Source: Lentzea sp. NBRC 102530 (lineage in GTDB: Bacteria > Actinomycetota > Actinomycetes > Mycobacteriales > Pseudonocardiaceae). Taken from it: 64,000 nt of DNA. The DNA lies in NCBI RefSeq assembly GCF_030269365.1, contig NZ_BSTF01000002.1:558001-622000 (forward strand), in the 5' to 3' direction. The position numbers and the translations under genes were made by a program. Positions 34,666 to 42,192 of this stretch are shown here, piece by piece. Position 1 is the stretch's first letter. Every line of letters starts with the position of its first letter. The notes under the pieces were generated by a model. That model was given only the letters and a program-made list of their open reading frames with translations, had not been told where the DNA came from and ran no database searches.

Positions 34666-34975
34666 GGAGTACTCGTTCGCCGCGGCGACGGCGGTGGTCG
34701 TGGTGTTGCTGCTGGAGTTCTGCCTGCTGCGCACCGGGTTGTTCAGGAGACCGGCGTACTGGATCACGATGGCGATCGTGCTCGGGTTCCAGGTGCCGGT
34801 GGACGGCTGGCTGACGAGACTCGACGCCCCGATCGTGTTGTACGCGGACTGGGCGATCAGCGGGGTGCGGGTGCCGTGGGACATCCCCGTGGAGGACTTC
34901 CTCTACGGGTTCGCCATGGTCACCGCCGTGTTGCTGTTGTGGGAACGGGGAAGGCTCGCACGTGAACAAGCTTGA
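34658..34975 (+). CDS. crtYd: Lycopene cyclase subunit (D-type)
   Basis: The 105-residue membrane protein has three helices and the CrtYd motif IPVEDFLYGFAM with its conserved Glu-Asp pair. It is the second half of the heterodimeric beta-cyclase. The small size and close overlap with crtYc (8 bp) and with the methyltransferase gene (14 bp) suggest coupled translation and fixed stoichiometry. Confidence 0.9.
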   Translation: MVEEYSFAAATAVVVVLLLEFCLLRTGLFRRPAYWITMAIVLGFQVPVDGWLTRLDAPIVLYADWAISGVRVPWDIPVEDFLYGFAMVTAVLLLWERGRLAREQA

Positions 34976-35651
34976 GGTACCGGGGAAGTTCGACCGCGCG
35001 GCGCGCGGCTACGACCTCCTCGTCGGGCTCAACCCCGGCTACCACCAGGCGCTGCGCCGCTCGGCGGGAGCGCTCGGCCTGCGGCCCGGCATGCGGGTGC
35101 TCGACCTGGGCTGCGGCACCGGCGCGTCCACCGCGGCGCTGCTCACCGCCGCGCCCGGCGTGGAGGTCGTCGCCGTGGACGCGTCCGCGGGCATGATCGC
35201 GCGAGCGAGGCAGAAGCGCTGGCCGGACCGGGTGAGGTTCGTCCACAGCCGCGCGGAGGACGTCGACGAGGGCGAGTTCGACGCGGTGTTCGCCGCCTAC
35301 CTGGTGCGCAACCTGCCCGAACCCGACACGACGCTGACCAGGGTCCGCGAGATGCTCAAGCCGGGCGGAACCCTGGTGCTGCACGAGTACTCGGTGCGCG
35401 ACTCGCCGATCAGCACGGCCGTGTGGACGGCGCTGTGCGGGTTCGTCGTGCCGATGGGCTGGCTGGTCACCGGTGACCGCAGCCTCTACACCTACCTGTG
35501 GCGCAGCGTCATGGACTTCGACGGCGCCACGGACCTCCGGAACCGGCTGCGGCGCAACGGCTTCACCGCCGTGCGCAGCGCGCCCGTGCCCGGCATGCAA
35601 CTGGGCGTCGTGCACACGTTCCGCGGCCAGGCACCGGAGGCGCGGTCGTGA
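34962..35651 (+). CDS. crtT: Carotenoid-cluster SAM methyltransferase
   Basis: The 229-residue class I methyltransferase has the SAM motif VLDLGCGTGASTAALL (about 45-60), the acidic VVAVDASAGM and the post-motif LKPGGTLVLHEYS. It resembles the UbiE/menG type. In Streptomyces griseus a methyltransferase gene named crtT lies beside crtU and crtY, and this gene has the same position between the cyclase and crtU. Its methyl acceptor is not known to me. The start is GTG inside the end of crtYd, and it overlaps crtU as GTGA. The symbol rests mainly on context. Confidence 0.7.
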   Translation: MNKLEVPGKFDRAARGYDLLVGLNPGYHQALRRSAGALGLRPGMRVLDLGCGTGASTAALLTAAPGVEVVAVDASAGMIARARQKRWPDRVRFVHSRAEDVDEGEFDAVFAAYLVRNLPEPDTTLTRVREMLKPGGTLVLHEYSVRDSPISTAVWTALCGFVVPMGWLVTGDRSLYTYLWRSVMDFDGATDLRNRLRRNGFTAVRSAPVPGMQLGVVHTFRGQAPEARS

Positions 35652-37171
35652 AGGATCGCAGGGCCGTACGGATCCCGGCACCGGCAGGGCGCGCGCAGTT
35701 CGACGGGGACGCGCCCGTGGTCGTGGTGGTGGGTGGCGGCATCGCCGGGCTCGCCGCCGCGACGCTGCTCGCCGAACGCGGCGCGAAAGTCGTGCTGTGC
35801 GAACGGGAGAACCACCTCGGTGGCCGCGTCGGCGGGTGGAGCACGAGGCTGAAGGACGGCAGCGAAGCCACGATGACGCGCGGTTTCCACGCGTTCTTCC
35901 GGCAGTACTACAACCTCCGGTCCCTCCTCAAGCGCGTGGACCCGGCGGGCCGGGCCCTCACGCCGCTGCCCGACTACCCGCTGCAGCACGCCTCCGGGCA
36001 CCGCGACACGTTCGCCACGCTGCCCACCGCCGTGCCGTGGAACGCGCTGGCGTTCCTCCGGAGCAGCCCCACGTTCCGCTGGGGCGACCTGCCGGACGTC
36101 AACGCCCGCGCGGCCCTGAGCCTGCTCGACGTGTCCGTGCCGCGGGTGTACGAGGAGCTCGACGGCCTCGACGCCGCGACCTACCTGCAACGCATCAGGT
36201 TCCCCGAGGCCGCGCACGCCCTGGCGTTCGAGGTGTTCTCCCGCAGCTTCTTCGCGCACCCCACGCAGATGTCGGCGGCGGAACTGGCGCTGATGTTCCA
36301 CATCTACTTCCTCGGCTCCAGCGAGGGACTGCTGTTCGACGTCGCCGCCGACCCGTTCCCGCACGGCCTGTGGGAACCGCTGCGCCGCCACCTCGCCCTG
36401 CTGGGCGCGACGGTGTGCACGGGCACCGAGGTCGGCGCCGTGCGCCCCGGCGAGCGCAAGCGCTTCGAGGTCGGCATCGGCGAGGGCGCCATCGAGGCGG
36501 ACGCGGTCGTGCTCGCCGCCGACGTCCCCGGCCTGCGCGCCCTGGTCGACGCCTCACCGGCGCTCGCCGACCAGGCCTGGCGGGACAAGGTCGGCGCACT
36601 CCGCACGGCACCGAGGTTCCTGGTGTCGCGGTACTGGCTCGACGCCCCGGTCGACGCGGACCGGCCGGGCTTCCTCGGCACCGGCGGCCACGACCTGCTC
36701 GACAACATCAGCGTCCTCGACCACTACGAGCACGAGGCACGGGCCTGGGCGGCGCGCACCGGCGGTTCCGTCGTGGAGCTGCACGGCTACGCGCTGCCGT
36801 CCGATGTGGATGAAGAGGATGCGAAGTCCCGGCTGTGGACCCAGCTCACCGAGGTCTACCCGGAGACCAAACGCGCGGCGATCATCGACGAACGGCACGA
36901 GCTGCGCGCCGACTGCCCGTTGTTCCCCGCCGGTGGCCATGCCGGCAGGCCCACCGTCACGACGCCGGACGAGTTCCTGGTCGTCGCGGGCGACCTGGTG
37001 CGGATCGACCTGCCCGTCGCGTTGATGGAACGGGCCGCCACCACGGGTTTCGCCGCCGCCAACCACCTGCTGAGCCGCTGGGGCGTCGCGGGCACCGAGC
37101 TGTGGACCGTGCCGACCGAGGGCCGCGTGCCGCTGCTGCGCTCGGCCGCCCGACGCTGGAGGACGCTGTGA
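35648..37171 (+). CDS. crtU: Beta-carotene desaturase/methyltransferase (aromatic ring formation)
   Basis: The 507-residue FAD protein has the dinucleotide motif VVVVGGGIAGLAAATLLAER (about 26-45), the LGGRVGGW segment and a C-terminal FAD contact. The characteristic GSEATMTRGFHAFFRQYYNL near residue 75 is typical of CrtU. CrtU desaturates beta rings and moves a methyl group to give the aromatic rings of isorenieratene. With the cyclase genes upstream this predicts an aromatic carotenoid. The GTG start overlaps the methyltransferase stop. Confidence 0.85.
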   Translation: MKDRRAVRIPAPAGRAQFDGDAPVVVVVGGGIAGLAAATLLAERGAKVVLCERENHLGGRVGGWSTRLKDGSEATMTRGFHAFFRQYYNLRSLLKRVDPAGRALTPLPDYPLQHASGHRDTFATLPTAVPWNALAFLRSSPTFRWGDLPDVNARAALSLLDVSVPRVYEELDGLDAATYLQRIRFPEAAHALAFEVFSRSFFAHPTQMSAAELALMFHIYFLGSSEGLLFDVAADPFPHGLWEPLRRHLALLGATVCTGTEVGAVRPGERKRFEVGIGEGAIEADAVVLAADVPGLRALVDASPALADQAWRDKVGALRTAPRFLVSRYWLDAPVDADRPGFLGTGGHDLLDNISVLDHYEHEARAWAARTGGSVVELHGYALPSDVDEEDAKSRLWTQLTEVYPETKRAAIIDERHELRADCPLFPAGGHAGRPTVTTPDEFLVVAGDLVRIDLPVALMERAATTGFAAANHLLSRWGVAGTELWTVPTEGRVPLLRSAARRWRTL

Positions 37172-38379
37172 TCGTCGTGGTGGGAGCCGGGCTGGCCGGC
37201 CTGAGCGCCGCGCTGGAGCTGACGGCGGCGGGGCGTGAGGTCACCGTGCTGGAGGCGGCGGACGAGGTCGGCGGCCGGGTCCGGACCGACGTCGAGGACG
37301 GCGTGCGGTTCGACCGCGGCTTCCAGATCCTGCTGCCCGCCTACCCGGACCTGGTGCGGCTGAACCTGGACCCGTTGCCGCTGCGGCACTTCCGGCCCGG
37401 CGTGTTCGTGCACGACGACGGCAGGCACGACCTGCTGGCCGATCCCCGCAGCGGGCCGTCGGCGTGGGACGGATTCCTGCGCCAGCACGTGCTGAGCGCG
37501 CGGGACGTGGCCGCCGTCGCCCGGTTCTCCGGCCCGGACGCGTTCGGCCCGGCCCGGCCGTTGCTCTCCGCCCCCGACCGCCCGACCAGGGACGCGCTCC
37601 GAGCCCTCGGCCTGTCGGACCGCGCGGTCGAGGCGGTGTTCCAGCCGTTCCTGTCCGGGGTCTTCCTCGAACGCGAGCTGACCACGTCGTCGCGGTTCTT
37701 CCACCTGGTGTGGCGCAGCTTCGCCCGGGGTGGCGCCGCCGTGCCCGCGCTGGGCATGGGGGAGCTGCCGAAGGCGATGGCGGAACGGCTGCCCGCCCAC
37801 AGCGTCCAGCTGCACACCACCGTGCGTGCCGTCCACGACAACGGCGTGGACCTGGAGGAGGGCGGCAGGATCGCCGCCGACGCCGTGGTCGTCGCCACCG
37901 ACGGGACGACCGCCGCCCGCCTGCTGCCGGGCCTCGCCGAACCGCGCTGGAACGGCGTGACCACCTGGTACTTCCGTCCGCCGAGGTCCCCGCTGCGGGA
38001 CGGCTGCCTGGTCGTGGACGCCGGCGGCGGCCCGGTCGCGAACACGGCCGTGATGTCCGAGGTCTCCCGGCCGTACTCACCGAAGGCCCCGCTCGTGCAG
38101 GCCTCGGTGCTCGGCGACGCCGACGAGCAGTCGGTCCGCAAGCACCTGGAACGCCTGTACCGCGCCGACACCAGCCGGTGGGAGATGCTGCGGCGCTACG
38201 AGATCCCGCGCGCCCTGCCCGCGATGACGGCCCCGCACCGGCTCAAGCAGTCGGTCCGCGCGGGCGAACGCCGGTACGTGTGCGGCGACCACCGCGACAC
38301 CAGCTCGATCCAGGGCGCCCTGCACTCCGGGCGCAGAGCCGCGCACGCCGTGCTGACCGACCTGAACGGTGCTCGATGA
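37168..38379 (+). CDS. FAD-dependent oxidoreductase in the carotenoid operon
   Basis: The 403-residue protein has the motif VVVGAGLAGLSAALELTAAG (residues 3-22), VGGRVRT and a C-terminal YVCGDHRDTSSIQGALHSGR, the FAD-binding end of the amine-oxidase/carotene-desaturase superfamily. It is shorter than CrtI and CrtU and cannot be assigned to a standard carotenoid step. It could desaturate, oxygenate or modify the end group. It overlaps both crtU (GTGA) and the photolyase gene (ATGA), so it is firmly part of the operon. Confidence 0.8.
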   Translation: MIVVVGAGLAGLSAALELTAAGREVTVLEAADEVGGRVRTDVEDGVRFDRGFQILLPAYPDLVRLNLDPLPLRHFRPGVFVHDDGRHDLLADPRSGPSAWDGFLRQHVLSARDVAAVARFSGPDAFGPARPLLSAPDRPTRDALRALGLSDRAVEAVFQPFLSGVFLERELTTSSRFFHLVWRSFARGGAAVPALGMGELPKAMAERLPAHSVQLHTTVRAVHDNGVDLEEGGRIAADAVVVATDGTTAARLLPGLAEPRWNGVTTWYFRPPRSPLRDGCLVVDAGGGPVANTAVMSEVSRPYSPKAPLVQASVLGDADEQSVRKHLERLYRADTSRWEMLRRYEIPRALPAMTAPHRLKQSVRAGERRYVCGDHRDTSSIQGALHSGRRAAHAVLTDLNGAR

Positions 38380-39818
38380 CCCTGGTGTTGTTCGGAGACC
38401 AGCTCGGCCCCCACTTCCTCACCGGGAACGAGGACGTCGTGCTGGTCGAGTCCGCCGCAGCGTTGCGCCGCAGGCCCTACCACCGGCAGAAGCTGCACCT
38501 CGTGCTGTCCGGCATGCGGCACCTCGCCGCCGAGTTCCCCGATCGCGTCACCCTCGTGCGAGCCGAGACCTACGGCGAGGCGATCCGCAAGCTCAAGGGA
38601 CCGGTGTCGGCGTACCAGCCGGGGTCGGCCGCCGCGGTGCGGATGCTCGAAGACCTGGGCGTGCGGATCCTGCCCACCAATGCGTTCGCGTTGTCCCGCG
38701 ACGAGTTCGCGGCCTGGGCGGGCACCCGCGAGAAGTTCCTGATGGAGGACTTCTACCACTTCCAACGAGCCCGGTTCGACGTCCTGATGGAGGGCAGCGA
38801 CCCGGTCGGCGGCCGGTGGAACTTCGACGCCGAGAACCGCGAGCCCGCACCGAAACGCCCCCGGCTGGACGTCCCGGCGCCGTGGTGGCCCGAAGAGGAC
38901 GAGATCGACGCCGAGGTCCGGGCCGACCTGGACGCGCTGGACCTGCCGGCCGTGGGCAGGGACGGGCCGCGCAGGTTCGCCATCACGCGCGCGGAGGCGT
39001 TGCAGGCGCTGGAGGTCTTCGTCCGCGACCGGCTGCCGCACTTCGGCCCGCACGAGGACGCCGTGCTGACCAAGGACTGGACGATGGCGCACTCGCTGCT
39101 GTCCGTCCCCCTCAACCACGGCCTGCTGCACCCGCTCGAGGTCGTCTACGCGGCCGAGGACGCCTACCGCGCCGGCGACGCGCCCCTGGCGAGCGTCGAG
39201 GGGTTCGTCCGGCAGGTGCTCGGCTGGCGCGAGTACGTCTGGCAGCTGTACTGGCACCTCGGCGACGACTACCGCGACCGCAACGGTTTCCGCGCCACCA
39301 CCGCACTGCCGCGGTGGTGGACGGACCTCAAGCCCGGCACCGTCCGGGCCGCCTGCCTGCGGACCGCGCTCGAAGGCGTCCGCGACCACGGCTGGGTGCA
39401 CCACATCCAGCGGCTGATGGTGCTCGGGAACCACGCCCTGCAACGGGGTTACGACCCGGCCGCGCTCAACGACTGGTTCGTCACGTCGTTCGTCGACGGC
39501 TTCCCGTGGGTGATGCCGGTGAACGTCATCGGCATGAGCCAGCACGCGGACGGCGGTGTGATCGCCACCAAGCCGTACCTGAGCGGCGGCGCCTACCTCA
39601 ACCGCATGACCGACCACTGCAAGACCTGTTGGTTCGACCCCAGGAAACGTACGGGCGAACGCGCGTGCCCGTTCACCGCCGGCTACTGGGCGTGGCTCGA
39701 CCAGCACGAGCAGCAGGTGAGCGGCAACCACCGGATGGTCCGCGCGGTGCAGGGACTGCGCCGGCTCGCCGACCTGAACGAGGTGCGGCAGCAGGAGAAG
39801 ACGAGGGAGATCTTCTGA
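38376..39818 (+). CDS. Iron-sulfur bacterial cryptochrome/(6-4) photolyase
   Basis: The 480-residue protein is of the FeS-BCP/PhrB class (deoxyribodipyrimidine photolyase-related). The N-terminal Rossmann domain starts VLFGDQLGPHF. The FAD-binding helical domain contains WMAHSLL-like (DWTMAHSLLSVPLNHGLL) and RLMVLGNHALQRGYDP. The four Cys that hold the [4Fe-4S] cluster are Cys327, Cys415, Cys418 and Cys431 (HCKTC and RACPF). It should use light to repair (6-4) photoproducts or act as a photoreceptor. Coupling to carotenoid genes fits a light-protection operon. It converges on litR. Confidence 0.9.
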   Translation: MTLVLFGDQLGPHFLTGNEDVVLVESAAALRRRPYHRQKLHLVLSGMRHLAAEFPDRVTLVRAETYGEAIRKLKGPVSAYQPGSAAAVRMLEDLGVRILPTNAFALSRDEFAAWAGTREKFLMEDFYHFQRARFDVLMEGSDPVGGRWNFDAENREPAPKRPRLDVPAPWWPEEDEIDAEVRADLDALDLPAVGRDGPRRFAITRAEALQALEVFVRDRLPHFGPHEDAVLTKDWTMAHSLLSVPLNHGLLHPLEVVYAAEDAYRAGDAPLASVEGFVRQVLGWREYVWQLYWHLGDDYRDRNGFRATTALPRWWTDLKPGTVRAACLRTALEGVRDHGWVHHIQRLMVLGNHALQRGYDPAALNDWFVTSFVDGFPWVMPVNVIGMSQHADGGVIATKPYLSGGAYLNRMTDHCKTCWFDPRKRTGERACPFTAGYWAWLDQHEQQVSGNHRMVRAVQGLRRLADLNEVRQQEKTREIF

Positions 39819-39902
39819 CGGCACGAGTGGAGGAAGAGCGGGCGATCCCCTGAGCACTCGGCCGGAAGGCCTGTCCATGGTCGCGCCGGTTTCGCGAGCG
39901 TG

Positions 39903-39959
39903 CTTCACGTTGCTGGAGTGCACGCGAGGTCCCCCGCGTGCGGTCAGTGAAACGTGAAG
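39903..39959. repeat. Dispersed inverted-repeat element, copy A
   Basis: The arms CTTCACGTT (39903-39911) and AACGTGAAG (39951-39959) pair perfectly. The inner arms GCACGCGAGG (39920-39929) and CCCCGCGTGC (39932-39941) pair at 9 of 10. Bases 39932-39959 are nearly identical to 53020-53046 in copy B. It sits between the convergent photolyase and litR genes, where it could terminate both transcripts. Confidence 0.65.
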
Positions 39960-39996
39960 GTGGTTCAGGGGCGCGGCAGGACTGTCGGCCAGATGT

Positions 39997-40860
39997 TCAG
40001 CGCACGCGGTCGAGCACGAGCTGCACGGCGTCGTTCAGCGACGCCGGCCGACGCACGAACGACGGCAGTTGCAGGCCGTGCCACCCGGCGCCGGCGACCG
40101 CGACCAGCGCGTCCGACCGCGACCCCAGTTCCGCGAGCGGCACCTGCAGCGCGAGGTCGGGGCTGTGCGCCCAGACCAGGACCACGCTCGGCCGCAACCG
40201 TTCCGCGGCGTCGCACAACGCGGGAGCGGGCACCCGAGCACCGAGGTTGCCCCACATGCAGCCCTCTTCGGACAACGCCGCGCCGAGCGCTTCCAGCGGC
40301 AGCCAGTGTTGTTCGTCCGGAGCGCACGACAGCAACGCGGCGAGCACGCCCGGTTCGGTGGTGCGGGGGATGCCGCGCAACGCGTGCAGCACGCTCGCGC
40401 TGGCCAGGTGTTCTACCTCGACGCCCTGCCCGGTGTCGGCGACCAGTTCCCCGAGCGCGACCATCGCCGGGACGAACACCGACTCCCACGCCGACACGAC
40501 GCCGTGCCCGTTGAGGAGCTTCGAGGCCACGTCGGACATGGCCGGTTCGTCGAGGCGTTTCGCCGCGTCCAGGAAGTGGTGCTGCGCCATCGCGGCGTCC
40601 TCGGCGCAGATCGGCGTGCGCGTCCCCGCAGGAGGCGCGACCGGGCGTTGCCGGGCCAGCACCGCCGCCGCGGCGGCCGCGACGCCCTGGGAGGTCAGCA
40701 CGACCATCCGGCGCAGGACCTCGACGTCCGCGTCCTCGTACCGGCGGTGACCGCCGTCCGTGCGCGCCGAAGGACCCAGGCCGTAACGCTGGTCCCAGGT
40801 TCTCAGGGTGGTGGGGGCGATGCCGAGCATGCCCGCCACGGCGCGGGGCGTGTACGTCAC
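39997..40860 (-). CDS. litR: LitR/CarH-like MerR regulator with B12-binding domain
   Basis: The 287-residue protein starts at GTG 40860. Residues 1-70 are a MerR winged helix (TPRAVAGMLGIAPTTLRTWD, RRYEDADVEVLRRM). The rest is the B12-binding module of light-sensing repressors. The EH pair is present as Glu150-His151. The helix residue that is Trp in CarH (W-x9-EH) is Val140 here. The lower-ligand motif is Glu183-Gln-His185. Such proteins repress carotenoid genes in the dark with adenosylcobalamin and release DNA in light. The start overlaps the WhiB stop as GTGA. The Trp loss makes normal B12 use uncertain. Confidence 0.8.
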   Translation of the reverse strand: MTYTPRAVAGMLGIAPTTLRTWDQRYGLGPSARTDGGHRRYEDADVEVLRRMVVLTSQGVAAAAAAVLARQRPVAPPAGTRTPICAEDAAMAQHHFLDAAKRLDEPAMSDVASKLLNGHGVVSAWESVFVPAMVALGELVADTGQGVEVEHLASASVLHALRGIPRTTEPGVLAALLSCAPDEQHWLPLEALGAALSEEGCMWGNLGARVPAPALCDAAERLRPSVVLVWAHSPDLALQVPLAELGSRSDALVAVAGAGWHGLQLPSFVRRPASLNDAVQLVLDRVR

Positions 40861-41144
40861 GTCCTGCGCGCGCGTTTCGCCAGAATCTCCCTCAACTCGC
40901 TCTCTCCGAGTCCGCCCCAGATGCCGAAGGTCTCCTGGACCTCCAGCGCGTGCGACCGACATTTTTCCATGACCGGGCAGCGTTGGCAGATGGCCTTCGC
41001 CGCGGCCTCCCTCCGGTCGCGCGCGGAGCCGCGTTCGTTGGGCGTGTGGAAGAAGTAGGCGCTGTCCATGCCTCGGCAGAGGCCGGCGAGCTGCCAGTCC
41101 CAGGACTCCGCGACCGGCTGAGGCAGACGGGACAATTCGGGCAT
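40857..41144 (-). CDS. WhiB-family iron-sulfur regulator
   Basis: From ATG 41144, nine bases after GAGGA, the protein has 95 residues. The four cluster-binding Cys are Cys23, Cys53, Cys56 and Cys62, and the G-x-W-G-G turn is GIWGGLGESE. A basic C-terminal tail (AKRARRT) would contact DNA. WhiB-like proteins bind a [4Fe-4S] cluster and the housekeeping sigma factor and respond to oxygen or nitric oxide. Here it is directly coupled to the LitR gene by GTGA, with one promoter upstream. This suggests redox input into carotenoid control. Confidence 0.9.
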   Translation of the reverse strand: MPELSRLPQPVAESWDWQLAGLCRGMDSAYFFHTPNERGSARDRREAAAKAICQRCPVMEKCRSHALEVQETFGIWGGLGESELREILAKRARRT

Positions 41145-41187
41145 GGCGCACGTCCTCGGATGAGTCGACCTCGGTGGTGGGAGCACC

Positions 41188-41224
41188 ATCCTAAAATCGA
41201 CTCAGAAACGACGCAACTCGACTC
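41188..41224 (-). promoter_or_regulatory. whiB-litR promoter with CarH-like tandem repeats
   Basis: Reading leftward, TTGCGT (41216-41211), 17 bp, then TAGGAT (41193-41188) form a promoter for whiB-litR. Three copies of an nCGACnC element overlie it on the + strand: TCGACTC at 41197-41203, ACGACGC at 41208-41214 and TCGACTC at 41218-41224. They are spaced 11 and 10 bp, about one helical turn. Three tandem repeats about 11 bp apart spanning the -35 box is the layout known for Thermus CarH operators. An inverted GAGTCGA is at 41162-41168. Confidence 0.6.
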
Positions 41225-41226
41225 GC

Positions 41227-42192
41227 TCAGTCCGGAAAACGACCCTTCCGGCGCAGTGAGTACCGACGTTCGGCGTACGCGAGGTCGTCGCGCCACAACC
41301 GGGCCGCCGCCCAGCGCATGACCGGCCGCAACGCCCCCGCGGCGGGCCTTGCCAGCGCGAACCCGCGCCGGTGCGAATGCGCGATGGTCGCCTCGACGAC
41401 GGCGGTGCGACCGGGACCGATCGGCGTCGCGTGGGTCTCGACGACGCTGCCCTCGCCCTCTCCCTCCACGATGTGCATGACGACCGTGCGCGGCTCCGGG
41501 CAGGTGAACGCGGCGAGCACCGGCACGCCGACCCGTCCGGCCAGCCGGAACGTCACCTCCACCAGGAACCTGTCCTCGGTCTCGGTCGGCGTCTCCAGCA
41601 CGTCCAGGTTCGCGAACGAGTACGGGTGGAACCACGCGCCGTGCCACGGGTCGAGCCGGTTCGCGACCACGTCCTCGGGGTCGCAGCGGCCGATCAGCGT
41701 GGCCACCGCGTCGATCGACCCGGCCGGCGGGCGCTCGGGGAGCACCGGGGCGGGCAGGGGTTCCTCACCCCCTGCCTCGTCGAGGCGCACCCAGACCAGC
41801 ACGCCGTCGTCGTGCGCGGGGAACGGCGTCCAGGAACCGAACCGCTTGCCGTTGAGCGCGAGCCCGTGCCAGCGGCAGATGAGCTTGCCCTCGGCCACGG
41901 CGCCGTCGCACAGGGGAGCGCCGAGGTGCGGGCACGACCCGGAGCCCGCCAGCAGCGTGTCGTGCGGCCCGCGCCAGAGCACGAGCTCCTGGCCCGCGAT
42001 GACGCGCCCGGTCGGCCTGCCCTTGACGACGTCCGAGCTCGCGCCCGCGACGAACCAGTTGCCGGACGGCCGGGCGCTCGCACGCTTGAGGGCCGCCTCG
42101 ATCAACGCCGGTTTGGCGTCCTGCCAGGTGGGGCGCTGCTCGCGCCACGGCGGGCTGGAGTAGATCCGCAACGGGAACCGGTCAGGCAGCAC
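41227..42192 (-). CDS. Rieske [2Fe-2S] protein of the carotenoid cluster
   Basis: The 321-residue protein has an N-terminal Rieske domain with CPHLGAPLCDGAV and CRWHGLAL (two Cys-x-His pairs). A larger C-terminal part lacks an obvious catalytic-iron 2-His-1-carboxylate motif but has the DPWHGAWFHPYSF segment. It resembles DUF5914-type proteins found near carotenoid genes. It may oxygenate a carotenoid end group. The GTG start lies within the last bases of crtB (11-bp overlap), so the two are translated together. Its end is 82 bp before the whiB start. The reaction is unknown. Confidence 0.82.
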   Translation of the reverse strand: MLPDRFPLRIYSSPPWREQRPTWQDAKPALIEAALKRASARPSGNWFVAGASSDVVKGRPTGRVIAGQELVLWRGPHDTLLAGSGSCPHLGAPLCDGAVAEGKLICRWHGLALNGKRFGSWTPFPAHDDGVLVWVRLDEAGGEEPLPAPVLPERPPAGSIDAVATLIGRCDPEDVVANRLDPWHGAWFHPYSFANLDVLETPTETEDRFLVEVTFRLAGRVGVPVLAAFTCPEPRTVVMHIVEGEGEGSVVETHATPIGPGRTAVVEATIAHSHRRGFALARPAAGALRPVMRWAAARLWRDDLAYAERRYSLRRKGRFPD

